DNA of 64,000 nucleotides, taken from positions 5,084,001 through 5,148,000 of the forward strand of contig NZ_JBHSWE010000001.1 of the NCBI RefSeq assembly GCF_042661465.1. The letters run 5' to 3'. The translations under genes were made by a program, and so were the position numbers. The number at the start of each line of letters is the position of its first letter. The stretch's first letter is position 1. The notes under the pieces are model-generated. The model worked only from the letters and a program-made list of their open reading frames with translations. It was not told the origin of the DNA and ran no database searches. Source of the DNA: Marinobacterium_A aestuariivivens. Lineage in GTDB: Bacteria; Pseudomonadota; Gammaproteobacteria; Pseudomonadales; Balneatricaceae. Positions 7,638-16,249 of this stretch are shown here, piece after piece.

Positions 7638-7825
7638 AACGCAGGCAGGCGTTAAAACTGTTTACTGCTGTCTGGTGCGCCAGGCGGAACAGATTGGTCG
7701 TACGATCGAGTACCGGGGTATTCGTTCCTGCCCCGGCCATGCCAGCCAATCCCCGTAAAATGCAGCCGGACTACCACCGCGTAGCCGCTGTAGCCGGCGG
7801 CGGCGCCGATCATGTTGTCGCTGCA

Positions 7826-9399
7826 TCAGCGACCGGGATAGTAGTCGATCTCCCGGCTATCCGGCTGCATGCCGACCTTTTTCCAGTCCGACAGCTTCTC
7901 GACTACCCGCACCGGCTGGATCAGGGGCGGGCGGATGCTGCGCGACTCGATCTCCGTCCGCTTCAGCTCACCCGCTTCGACGGCGGCCATCAGGTTTTGC
8001 CGTGCAGCGGCCGGCAGTTGTTCGGGCGGTATGTGCGCCAGGCAGGGATTGGCGTGGTCGAGCGCCACGCCATTGACCAGCCCGCGCTGCACCTGCAGCG
8101 AATAGTCGAGCGGTCGCATCGGCGGTGACGACACCGGCGGATCGGCCGGCACGCAGAAATCGGGCGGTGTCGTCATCTGGCCGAAGGGCTCGCTGCCGGA
8201 GAGGTTCCGGAACCAGTGCTGCTGCTGCAGCGCGCTGCAGCTGTTGTCCGGCAGCAGGCGCGCCGCCGTATAGGCACCGACGGACGAGGTCGCGCCGTCC
8301 CGCACCTGGGCCGTCGAATGACAGCTCATGCAGGCGGATTGCGGATTGTCGACCGGTCCGTTCAGGCGTCCATGCAGGCCGACATGATCGTTGAACGGGG
8401 CCGGCACGGCGGGGTTGATCCAGGTCTGGTCGAGGTCCGGATCACCCTCGAAGGTCACGTCCGGATCGTTGCCCCAGGCCAGTCCGACCGGCGTCAGGTT
8501 GTACCAGCGCTGATCGGGTGTCGCGGCCGGCAGGGACTCGTCGTAGACGAAGGTCGCGAACACCCAACCGGTCTCGGTGGCGCGCGGATCCTTTACGGCC
8601 ACGTCCATCTGGATCAGCCGCACCTCGAAGGTGCCGTTCGAATTCGACAGCGGATCCTGTATCTGCCAGGCCGGTGCATGGGCCAGCGGGTCCGGCCCGG
8701 TGATGGCGGCCGGATCGTATTCGGCGAACAGGATCTTCACCACCAGAGTGCCGTCGATGAACTGGGATGCGGCCGCGTTGGCGTTGCTCGGTTCGGGATC
8801 GTCGAAGACCTGGCCGATGGTATAGCCTCCGAGACGGTTGTAGAGGCCGATACCGAAGGCGCCCACATCCGACGTCAGCCAGGGCTGCTCCGAGGCGCGC
8901 AGTGACCGTTCCCGGGTAAGGCCATGGCGCGGCTCGCGCGGAAAGAAGCCCGACGTCATCATCGGCACATGGAACCAGTGCTTCTTGCCGAGTGTCTGGT
9001 TCTGCGGCACGAAATCGTGCGGCACCAGGTCCGACAGTGCATAGTCCTTCAGCGCCTCGAGGTACTGCAGGCGCTCGGCCGGTTCCTGGAAATCGAAACT
9101 GAGCCAGGGCGCACTGCTGAAGGGGCTCGGGGGTTCCAGCCGGTCAGCTCGCCCTCGTCGTTGAACTGGGGCACCCCCAGCGGGTAGCCCTGGGCGAGCT
9201 GGAAGGTGGAACTGCCGGCCGGCGGCGCCGCCCGCGCGATCCAGTCCGGAAACCAGCCGGAGCACTGCACCGAATAGTCGTTGCCGGGGCCGCCGTCTTC
9301 GCCGGTGGTATCGGTGACGGGCTCGTCGAAGGTGGGTCGGCAGCCCAGAGCCGCCGCGACGGCTGTGCCGAGCGCCAGGCTCAGCAGGGTCCGGTTCAT
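7826..9399 (-). CDS. Cytochrome c-type lipoprotein, frameshifted
   Basis: Reconstructed protein of about 524 aa. It starts MNRTLLSLALGTAVAAALGC, a signal peptide ending in a lipobox, with lipidated Cys at position 20. A single base appears to be missing in the C run near 9130. Before it the frame reads NDEGELTGWNP, after it SPFSSAPWLSFDFQEP. The large middle domain is of no named family that I recognise. A single haem c site, CMSCH, sits about two-thirds along (near 8320), followed by a tail ending DYYPGR. Its ATG overlaps the stop of the upstream copper oxidase gene (ATGA), so the two are translationally coupled. It may accept electrons from that oxidase at the outer face of a membrane (inference). 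Confidence 0.78.
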
Positions 9400-12391
9400 C
9401 CTATGGTAATCCATCGTCCCTCCGAAGGTACGCGCTGATCGTTGATGATGAACAGCAGGTAGTGCCCCGGCGGCGCGACATTGCCGTCGGGCGGTGCATC
9501 CACCTGCAGGCTGCCGGCGCCGGCACTGAAGGAGCATTCGACGACGCGCTGAGTCATGTTGAAGCCATGGGTCACGGCCCCGGGGAACAGCAGATGCACG
9601 GTCAGGATGTCGTCGGCATCGGCGCTGTCGACGCCGAAGGTGCCGCCGTAGGCGACGTTCGCCGGGGCATTGTCGATCACCGGCCGCGGCTGATCGAAGT
9701 AGCCGGGCCGGTAGCGCTCGAAGACGCTCGAATTCGGGTCGCCGCCGACCAGCACGCTGCCATCGGCGAGCAGAATCGCCGCCGAGTGGTAGCCCCGGTG
9801 GTAGGTCATGACCGGGCCGAGTGTGAAGCCGGCCATCGGGCTTTCGGAATCGAGCAGCTCCACCGGGCCGCCACCGGGAACCGCATTGGCGCCGCCGACG
9901 ACCAGCACCCGTCCGTCCGGCAGCAGCACGGAGTTGACCTGCTCGGCGCGTTCCTGGTTGAGATTGGGCAGGCTCTGCCAGGCCGGCATCGGCTCGGACA
10001 GGTCGATGAGTTCGGCGGTATTCCGAGCCGGTACCGTATTGCCGCCCAGGACCAGGACCCGAGGCGCGTAATCCGGTGGCCGCAGCGGCAGCAGCACCGA
10101 GGTCCCCTTCTCTCCGCCGGTGCTGCGGTTGCCGGCGATGGTCGGGAAGGTCTCGAGGCCGCCGATCGGCTCGATAGTGAAGCGATGGGGCGGATCGTGG
10201 GGGCCGGCAATGAACAGGCGCCCGTCGGGCAGCAAGTAGGTCCAGGGATAGTACTGGTGATGGTCCATCTGCGGCGGAAACGCCGCCGGTGCGCTCCGGT
10301 GCCGGTACCGGCATTCCAGATCTCGAGGGACTTGGACGCCGAGCCGTAGAGGGTGGCGATGCGCCCGTCGGCCAGCGTCAACGTCGAGGCGTAAAAGCGC
10401 GCCTCGTCGGTGGAGCCGGTCTGCTGCCACTGTTCGCTTGCGGGATCGAACAGGAAGGCGTTGACGTAGTTGGCGCCGGGACCTGCAAAACCACCGTGGC
10501 CGAGCACGCGCCCGTCGGCCACGAACGCATGGGCCGCAGACCAGAGATCCGACAGCGACGCATCCATGCCGGGCAGTGCCGCCGGTTGCGGAGCCGGTGC
10601 GGTCACCGCAGGTCCTGCCGGGTCGTAGAGCCGTGACTGGTCGGGCCGGGTGTAGCCCCAGTACAGCACCTTGCCGGTGTTGGGCAGCAGGCAGGCATGC
10701 ATGAAGGTCACTTCCGGGTCGAGCGCAAGCTCTTCCCAAGTGCCGGGGCCGAGCTTGCTGCAACGACCCATTTCAACCTCGGGAATCGGATTCGAGTCGT
10801 CGAACAGCTGAATACGGCCATCGTCCAGCAGGCTCTGCTGCATCGCTTCGGTCAGCCAGACATCCTGGTAGGCGCGAACCACCGCGATCATGCCGTTCTT
10901 CATGTGGTGTTGCACATGGCAGTGCACCAGGAAGTCCCCCATCAGGCGCACCTTGTTTGCCTCCGGGGGCCGTTTCGATGGTGGCTGAATGGCCGCGACA
11001 TCGTCCGGCAACAGCAGCACCGGCGGTGCGACGGCATCGACCGTGAAGGACTCGGCCGGCCCCAGGGAGCGGACGTCGAGATTCTCGCCGGCCAGGCTCC
11101 AGCGCATGTCGTGGGGGTGGAAGTTGTGCCACTCGTGGCCGAAATCCAGGTTGAATACGTACCAGCGGATCCGCTGGCCGCTGCGTGCGACGATCGTTGG
11201 CGTATTGCCGACGAACCCCCGTCCGTTGATGCAGTGGGTCGCGATCGCGGCCCTCTTTCGAGGTGACGGTGTGGTGCTGCATGCTGAGGTTGTTCCAGGT
11301 CAGGGTGCCGCCCGGCGCGATATCGACCGTGTCCGGGTAGAACCCCATGGCCGGGGCATCGAGGATATTGACCGTGGCCACCGCCGGCGCGCCCGAAACC
11401 ACGTTGACCGTACCGGTCATCATCGGGTGGAAGGCGCAGAAATAGTCGTAGCTGCCGGCATCGTCGAACACCCGGGCGAAGGTGCCGGCCCCGTTCTCCT
11501 CCAGGTCGCCGCTGTCGAACAGGGGCTTGGCCTCGTCGCTGACCATCTGGTGCAGGAAAAAGGGAACGTGCAGCGTTTTCCAGTCGGGTCGCGGCCAGAA
11601 ATGAAGGCGCAGGTCGCGTATCAGCCACTCGCGCAGATCCTCGTACTGGTGCTCGAGGATCAGTGCCTGGCGCCGGGTCAGGCGTGCGCGGGTCGGCCGG
11701 CGAACGGCACAGTTCGCGACGGGCCTGGGGCCGGGAAGCGCGAGGCGCCGGTGGACCAGCTCCTCGAAATGATCGGGCAGCGGAATCGGAATCGGGAACC
11801 GGAAAGGCCGCTTGCGGATGATGATCGCGCCAAAGAGACCCAGCTTGAAGCCATGGCTGGGGCTGGGCGAGGTGTGGTCGTGAAACGGCCAGGCACCGAT
11901 CATCTCTTCGCGCACCTCGTAGCGGTAGCTCCAGGACTGCCCCGGGCAGATCTCGTCGGAACGACGCCCGTCCGCCGACTGGGTCCCCATGGGCCAGGCG
12001 CCGTCGGAATCGATGCCGTATTCGATTCCGTGGATATGGAACGAATGCGGCCGGATGTCCGCGTTGTGCACATGGATGCGCAGACTGTCGCCGACATAGG
12101 CGTAGAGCACGCAGCCCGGTACCCGATGGTTCCAGACCGGCTCGTTGATATCGGCGTTGATGATCTTGGTGGTTTTCGGAATCAGATAGCCGGCATCCAG
12201 GTACTCGCGGTAGACGACCGCCCTCAGCGCGCGGGCTTCGCGCTCGGCGTCGGGTATCACGCCCAGCGGGTGGCCCATGTTGTACATGCCGTCACGCTTG
12301 TACTGGAGGGTGGTATGGCAAAAGGGTCCGGCTCGACCGGACTGTAGTCCTCGATTGCCTCGATCCGGAGATAGATATTGCGTTCAGCCAT
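9396..12391 (-). CDS. Multicopper oxidase/cupredoxin/galactose-oxidase-like fusion, frameshifted
   Basis: Reconstructed protein of about 998 aa, broken by three single-base shifts near 12320 (T run), 11251 (G run) and 10295. It starts MAERNIYLRIEAIEDYSPVE after GGGGAGG. Order of parts: multicopper oxidase N-terminal domains with HSFHIHG and PFHDH copper motifs; a cupredoxin segment with FCAFHPMM; the oxidase C-terminal motifs HEWHNFHPHD and HCHVQHHMKNGM; then a kelch-type beta-propeller with a galactose-oxidase/DUF1929-like end (GYHSAAILLADG, VTHGFNMTQ, GHYLLFI). All four copper-binding motif types of the oxidase are present. In the propeller the Tyr and His positions of galactose oxidase appear kept, but the Cys partner of the Tyr-Cys cofactor seems replaced (WSAAHAF where FCSGHAF-like sequence is usual). 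No signal peptide is visible. The stop overlaps the next gene's ATG. Confidence 0.8.
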
Positions 12392-12539
12392 GGACGCCTC
12401 CCCTGCGAATCATCCTGAGCGTTGGGGATACAATCCCGGCGCCCCGTCCTGAGGGCGGCGTTCCGTCGGGATTCCGGTGGGAAGTAAGGCGGGCTCTTCC
12501 TGTGTGCTTAAAGGGTATAGATTCGGAACGCTTCGAATT

Positions 12540-12557
12540 CAAACAAACGTTTAGTTG
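12540..12557. promoter_or_regulatory. Imperfect dyad, TetR-like operator candidate
   Basis: CAAACAAACGTTTAGTTG, an 18-base dyad centred on AAACGTTT with 7 of 9 pairs matching. It lies about 150 bases upstream of the copper oxidase start, in the 262-base gap after the FAH-family gene. The shape is like TetR-family operators, but no such regulator is next to it. Nothing else was recognised in 12392-12653. Confidence 0.3.
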
Positions 12558-12653
12558 AAATCGCTATTACTTCAGTACCCACGATAATATCGGCCAAGGC
12601 GGGCAGGGAAGATTGGGCTCGACAGGGGACGACGATCCCTGGCAGGCGGGTGG

Positions 12654-13652
12654 CTAATCCCCCGCCACCACCGGGTTGCGCAGAATGCCGAGCTTCTCGA
12701 CCTCGCACTCGACGATATCGCCGGGCTTCAGATACCAGGCATGGGGATCCTCGTGGAAGACGGCGCATCCGCTCGGTGTGCCGGAACTGATCAGGTCGCC
12801 GCCAACATAGCCCTGGCCCGAATAGTAAGCGACGATTTCCGGCATGCTGCGGCACAGGCGGGCCGTGGACGAGTGCTGGCGGATTTCACCGTTGACCCTG
12901 AGCGTCATCTCGAGGTTGCCGACATCGCCGATCTCGTCGCAGGTGACGATGCAGGGCCCGATCGGGCAGAAAGTGTCCAGTGCCTTGCTGTAGCCGTAGC
13001 TGCGGTTCGGAAATTCGGTCGCCTGGATGTCGCGCGCCGTTACATCGTTGAAGATCAGGTAGCCGCCGATCGCCTTTTCCGCCTCTGCCGGCGACAGGTC
13101 CCTGTGCCTGACGCCCTTGATCACGGCACAGATCTCCAGCTCGTAATCGAGCTCGCGGGTCAGGTGGTGCGGATAGCGGATCGCCTCGTCCGGCCCGATG
13201 CAGGCCGTGGTGTTCTGGTAGAAGCCGATCCAGGGCTTCTCGGCCTCGTATTTGAAACCCGCCTCGCCCATTTCGTCGATATGTTCGAGGAAGTTGCCGG
13301 CGGTATGCCAGAGCTTGGCCGGCTGGATCGGCGCCAGCAGTCTGACCTCGTCGCGACCGAACACCAGCTTTTCACCGTTGACGCCCCGCCGTTGCGGATC
13401 CCGCCTTTCGATGGCAAAGGCCTCGGCCGCCCGGGCCGCATCCAGGCTGCGGTCGCCGCCGGCGAAGAGTTCGCGCATGTCGGCCGGCACCAGGGCATCC
13501 GCCATCGGCTGGGGGCGTGGATCCCCGTTCACCTGGAGTGCGTAAGCCGCGTAGGCGTAGTTCAGGTCCACGACCTTCTCGCCCTCGGTATCCACGAACA
13601 GCGAGCCGACGCGCCTGACGCCAACAGGGTTTAGAAAAGTGACGAGCTTCAT
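12654..13652 (-). CDS. Fumarylacetoacetate hydrolase-family protein
   Basis: 332 aa. The N-terminal part (1-110) is MKLVTFLNPVGVRRVG-type sequence and is followed by the FAH catalytic domain. Metal-binding acidic residues are seen in ELDYELEICAVIKG and FNDVTARDIQ. The C-terminal block VGGDLISSGTPSGC is diagnostic of the family. Members hydrolyse C-C bonds of acylpyruvates or act as isomerases and decarboxylases in aromatic breakdown. A homogentisate, gentisate or meta-cleavage role is possible, but no such dioxygenase is adjacent. The ATG at 13652 has a GAGG upstream. The upstream intergenic region, shared with a divergent unknown gene, carries an A+T-rich dyad. Confidence 0.9.
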   Translation of the reverse strand: MKLVTFLNPVGVRRVGSLFVDTEGEKVVDLNYAYAAYALQVNGDPRPQPMADALVPADMRELFAGGDRSLDAARAAEAFAIERRDPQRRGVNGEKLVFGRDEVRLLAPIQPAKLWHTAGNFLEHIDEMGEAGFKYEAEKPWIGFYQNTTACIGPDEAIRYPHHLTRELDYELEICAVIKGVRHRDLSPAEAEKAIGGYLIFNDVTARDIQATEFPNRSYGYSKALDTFCPIGPCIVTCDEIGDVGNLEMTLRVNGEIRQHSSTARLCRSMPEIVAYYSGQGYVGGDLISSGTPSGCAVFHEDPHAWYLKPGDIVECEVEKLGILRNPVVAGD

Positions 13653-13745
13653 TCGGGGGCCTCGAATAATGCGGCGTTCCGGTCAGCGCGCCTCGGTGCC
13701 GGTTCTGGGACGCCTGTGGTTGTTGTTATTAAGAATAGAATCACG

Positions 13746-13758
13746 TAATTAGTAATTA
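13746..13758. promoter_or_regulatory. A+T-rich dyad between divergent genes
   Basis: TAATTAGTAATTA contains a perfect AATTA-G-TAATT inverted repeat in the 277-base gap between the FAH-family gene and the gene at 13930. It is a candidate regulator site for the minus-strand gene, 94 bases upstream of its start. No protein can be named. Confidence 0.3.
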
Positions 13759-13929
13759 TTTGTAAGCGCGCTGTCAACCGTCGGACTCAGAATAGGCCCG
13801 GCGAAGCGGCCTGTCCCGCCAGGGATGGCAATGGTGTTCGTTCCTTCGCGCTAGCGTGCAGATCCCGGCCTCTGGTTGAAATTTGGCCACAAATCGTGCA
13901 AAATATGACCACTTTTTTGGGGAGCAGAC

Positions 13930-14505
13930 ATGCCTTATCAATCGATCGAACGAACCGTCGAACAACTTTTTGATCTTCATTTCAAATCCCGTTTTCCAGC
14001 TGAATCCCAGAGTGAACCCCCGAATCCTGAAGTTCATCTTCTGCTGGGGGATACCTGTTACGATTTGTCTGAAACCCTCTCATCCGTCCAGGCAAGGCTG
14101 GCCAGCAGCACCCGGGAGCCCGGTCTGCTGCCGGATCATCTCGATGCATCCGATGTGGCCCTGGGACTGGCGTCCAACTGGCTCGCCCGGGTTGTCAGTG
14201 AAGTTCAACCGGATGCCGTGGCGGTTTTCAGGCACGGCGATACGCCGCGGCAGGTGAGCTATACCCTGCAATGCCGGGGCAACGGGGTCACTACGCGACA
14301 CACCGAAACGGCCAGCACCAATGCCGCCGGACAGACCGACTTCAGTGCCGGGGTACATGAATCGCTGGAGCACGATCAGGTCGACTGCGCGTTTCGTGAT
14401 CTCTACGCCATAGATTCCCCGCACCGCCCCTTCCAGCACCGTATCGAGCTGCTGGAGCAGCATGCGCGGTCTGTTACGGCGCACATCCTGCAACAGTCCG
14501 CCTAG
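13930..14505 (+). CDS. Hypothetical protein
   Basis: 191 aa starting MPYQSIERTVEQLFDLHFKS, with GGGGAG seven bases before the ATG. I do not recognise a family. It appears soluble, without signal peptide or membrane segment. Segments such as SDVALGLASNWLARVVSEVQPDA and DCAFRDLYAIDSPHRPFQHRIELLEQHARS look helical. It stands alone on the plus strand, 149 bases before the next small gene. The upstream region to 13653 is A+T-rich and probably holds its promoter. Confidence 0.65.
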   Translation: MPYQSIERTVEQLFDLHFKSRFPAESQSEPPNPEVHLLLGDTCYDLSETLSSVQARLASSTREPGLLPDHLDASDVALGLASNWLARVVSEVQPDAVAVFRHGDTPRQVSYTLQCRGNGVTTRHTETASTNAAGQTDFSAGVHESLEHDQVDCAFRDLYAIDSPHRPFQHRIELLEQHARSVTAHILQQSA

Positions 14506-14654
14506 CTTGCCCGTTTTGCTGCCGTCGAAGTTCCTCGTCCCGGCGCTGCCGGGCTGAGGCCCCCGGCGTGAAAATCTTCCCGGTGTTTGACGACAGATAT
14601 TTCGGGTATCATTGCGAGCTCGATTAAACTCGTTGAATTTCTGGAGAAAATTGC

Positions 14655-15077
14655 GTGAACACCGATATCCTCAAAGCTGTTGCCGCCATCAAGCAATCTG
14701 TTTTGAGCGACTGGGAGCAATTGAGCGCCGCTGGACAAAATTATGTGTACGATGACTATGTCCAGACAGCCAACGACAAGGTCGAACGGGTTCTGCACGA
14801 CACCCTGATGCAGATGTACGATGTCTACGGCACCAAATACGTCGTACTCCAGGCCTTCATGCAGCTCGACGGCCTGCTGTCGATGGAACTGGCCGACATC
14901 CTGCCCGCCCGCGGCGACCTGGAGCACCTGTGCTTCAATGAACTGCTGCATATCCTGCTGCTGAACTACATCATGGATGACCTCGTTGCGATCGGCGAAG
15001 ATCGTCGTTATTTCAATGCCGACGACGAAGGCATGGGTAGCAGTCACGGGATGAAACCCGGTCAGCGGCATCACTGA
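14655..15077 (+). CDS. Hypothetical protein with GTG start
   Basis: 140 aa, beginning with GTG read as Met (MNTDILKAVAAIKQSVLSDWEQL). GGAG lies eight bases upstream, which supports this start. The sequence is mainly helical and acidic, with long hydrophobic/aromatic stretches (YVYDDYVQTANDKV, FNELLHILLLNYIMDDLVAIGED) but no transmembrane segment. The tail is His/Gly-rich (GSSHGMKPGQRHH). No family recognised. It is flanked by unrelated small genes on the same strand with separate intergenic gaps. Confidence 0.65.
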   Translation: MNTDILKAVAAIKQSVLSDWEQLSAAGQNYVYDDYVQTANDKVERVLHDTLMQMYDVYGTKYVVLQAFMQLDGLLSMELADILPARGDLEHLCFNELLHILLLNYIMDDLVAIGEDRRYFNADDEGMGSSHGMKPGQRHH

Positions 15078-15301
15078 GCCGCGCGGATGGACAAGGCCGC
15101 TGTCTTTTGATGCCGGCGCGGCCAAACCGGTCCGAACCGGCACCCTTCGTGCCGGAAAAAATATTAAGTTTTTGTTAAAGCGTTGATTTCGCGTCCAAGC
15201 CCGACTATTCCTGTCTGGTGTATATACAAGCGATGTACATTCCGGCCCTTTTGTTTGCTGTATGAGTCGTTGACCGGTTGCCGAAACGCTGGTGCGAAAC
15301 C

Positions 15302-15478
15302 ATGGAAAAACGCAATAGAGCAAAGAAAAACAGCCAGCTGGTGATTCGTATCAACGACGAAGAGCGCGACCGCTTTGTCGCGCTCTGCGAGGAGATGGAC
15401 ACCAGTGCCGCACGCGAGGTACGTCGGTTTATACGCCTATTTCTGGCAAGGCACGAGTCTGTTACCAGCAAGCAGTAA
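15302..15478 (+). CDS. Small ribbon-helix-helix-like protein
   Basis: 58 aa starting MEKRNRAKKNSQ. A basic N-terminus is followed by LVIRINDEERDRFVALCEEMDTSAAREVRRFIRLFLARHE. This fits a CopG/Arc-type ribbon-helix-helix fold: one beta strand (LVIRI), helix A (EERDRFVALCEEM) and helix B (SAAREVRRFIRLFL). Such proteins are dimeric DNA-binding repressors or antitoxins. No toxin follows directly. Instead a lysine-rich 36-residue peptide gene lies 54 bases downstream. The ATG is preferred to a TTG 24 bases upstream because the fold starts after it, but its ribosome-binding site is weak. Confidence 0.6.
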   Translation: MEKRNRAKKNSQLVIRINDEERDRFVALCEEMDTSAAREVRRFIRLFLARHESVTSKQ

Positions 15479-15532
15479 CGGCCAGCGGACCAGCCGCCGG
15501 AACCGTCACGAAAACAGCAGGAGCGCATCCGT

Positions 15533-15643
15533 ATGGCCAAGGTCAAGACAATCAAGAAGGATATCAAGGCACGCAAGGCGAAAATCGCCAAGCACGAAGG
15601 TAAACTCAAGAAACTGAAAAAGTTGCTCAAGAAAGCGTCCTAG
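15533..15643 (+). CDS. Lysine-rich 36-residue peptide
   Basis: Thirty-six codons from ATG to TAG, with AGGAG nine bases upstream. The product starts MAKVKTIKKDIKARKAKIAK and continues HEGKLKKLKKLLKKAS. Nearly half the residues are Lys or Arg, with Leu/Ile/Val spaced to give an amphipathic or coiled-coil helix. It could bind nucleic acid like a small histone-like tail, or a membrane. Only the strong ribosome-binding site, the coding pattern and the following hairpin support it. It lies 54 bases after the ribbon-helix-helix gene, possibly in one transcript. Confidence 0.6.
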   Translation: MAKVKTIKKDIKARKAKIAKHEGKLKKLKKLLKKAS

Positions 15644-15655
15644 GTACCGCTGGAC

Positions 15656-15684
15656 GGGAGTGGCCCGGAGCCGGTGCCACTCCC
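15656..15684 (+). terminator. Hairpin after the lysine-rich peptide gene
   Basis: GGGAGTGGC and GCCACTCCC form a 9-base perfect stem with an 11-base loop, 12 bases after the TAG. There is no T tract, so it is a stabilising hairpin or a weak terminator. Confidence 0.45.
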
Positions 15685-15836
15685 CTGCTTCACACCAGGT
15701 GCAACCCTCCCCTCACATCTGACCGGTTTGGCTGACCTTTCCATCGATACACGCCTATCTTCATTTAGTTGTCATCTGCGCCGAGATAAACAGCGGTAGA
15801 ATCTTCTCAGTTTGGACAGCCAGGGCAGACCACAAA

Positions 15837-16115
15837 ATGAAGTTCAGCAAGACACAGAAAGCATTTGTGATCGAGTGGATCGAAAAACAGTTTGCATCCG
15901 ATCAGTTGTTTCCCTGCGACTGCGCCGCCCAGGTCGATGGTGAACCCCATATCTGCACCGCTCACATGAAGGCCTACAAGGCCTGGAGCCGCACCCCGCA
16001 CAAGCGCTCTCATATCCGGGACTGGATCGACGACTGGATGAACCCGGCGGAGCAACAGGCGCTGGAGGGTGCGCTGAAGAAACAGGCCCTGCGGTGCGGC
16101 GAACAGATCGAGTGA
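15837..16115 (+). CDS. Small hypothetical protein with CDC and HIC motifs
   Basis: 92 aa beginning MKFSKTQKAFVIEWIEKQF. It has FPCDC (residues about 25-29) and PHICTAH (about 37-43), a Cys/His spacing that could hold a metal, and a further Cys near the C-terminus. The rest is rich in Trp, Lys and His (KAYKAWSRTPHKRSHIRDWIDDWM). It is not a family I can name. No signal peptide. It stands alone before the dehydrogenase gene at 16250. Confidence 0.65.
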   Translation: MKFSKTQKAFVIEWIEKQFASDQLFPCDCAAQVDGEPHICTAHMKAYKAWSRTPHKRSHIRDWIDDWMNPAEQQALEGALKKQALRCGEQIE

Positions 16116-16249
16116 GGCCCCCTACTCCGTTTCCTGTCATCCTCGACCATACTCTAGGGCAACGTTGCGAAAACGGAGCCGGTCGTGAATCTTCTCCTTT
16201 ATAGATCAACAAGCTTCCGTCTTGCCCTGGCTGTCAAAGGTTTGTCCTG

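Noticed and set aside
9100..11300. Programmed ribosomal frameshifting in the copper oxidase operon
   Set aside because: No slippery heptamer with a pseudoknot is seen, and the same kind of shift occurs in many unrelated genes, so sequence error is simpler.
10989..12347. Plus-strand open frame of 452 codons over the copper oxidase gene
   Set aside because: The minus strand shows clear copper-binding motifs across the same bases; the plus frame has none.
15137..15155. CCGGCAC/GTGCCGG hairpin as a terminator
   Set aside because: It is followed by A residues, not T, on the plus strand, and the minus strand lacks a T tract on the correct side.
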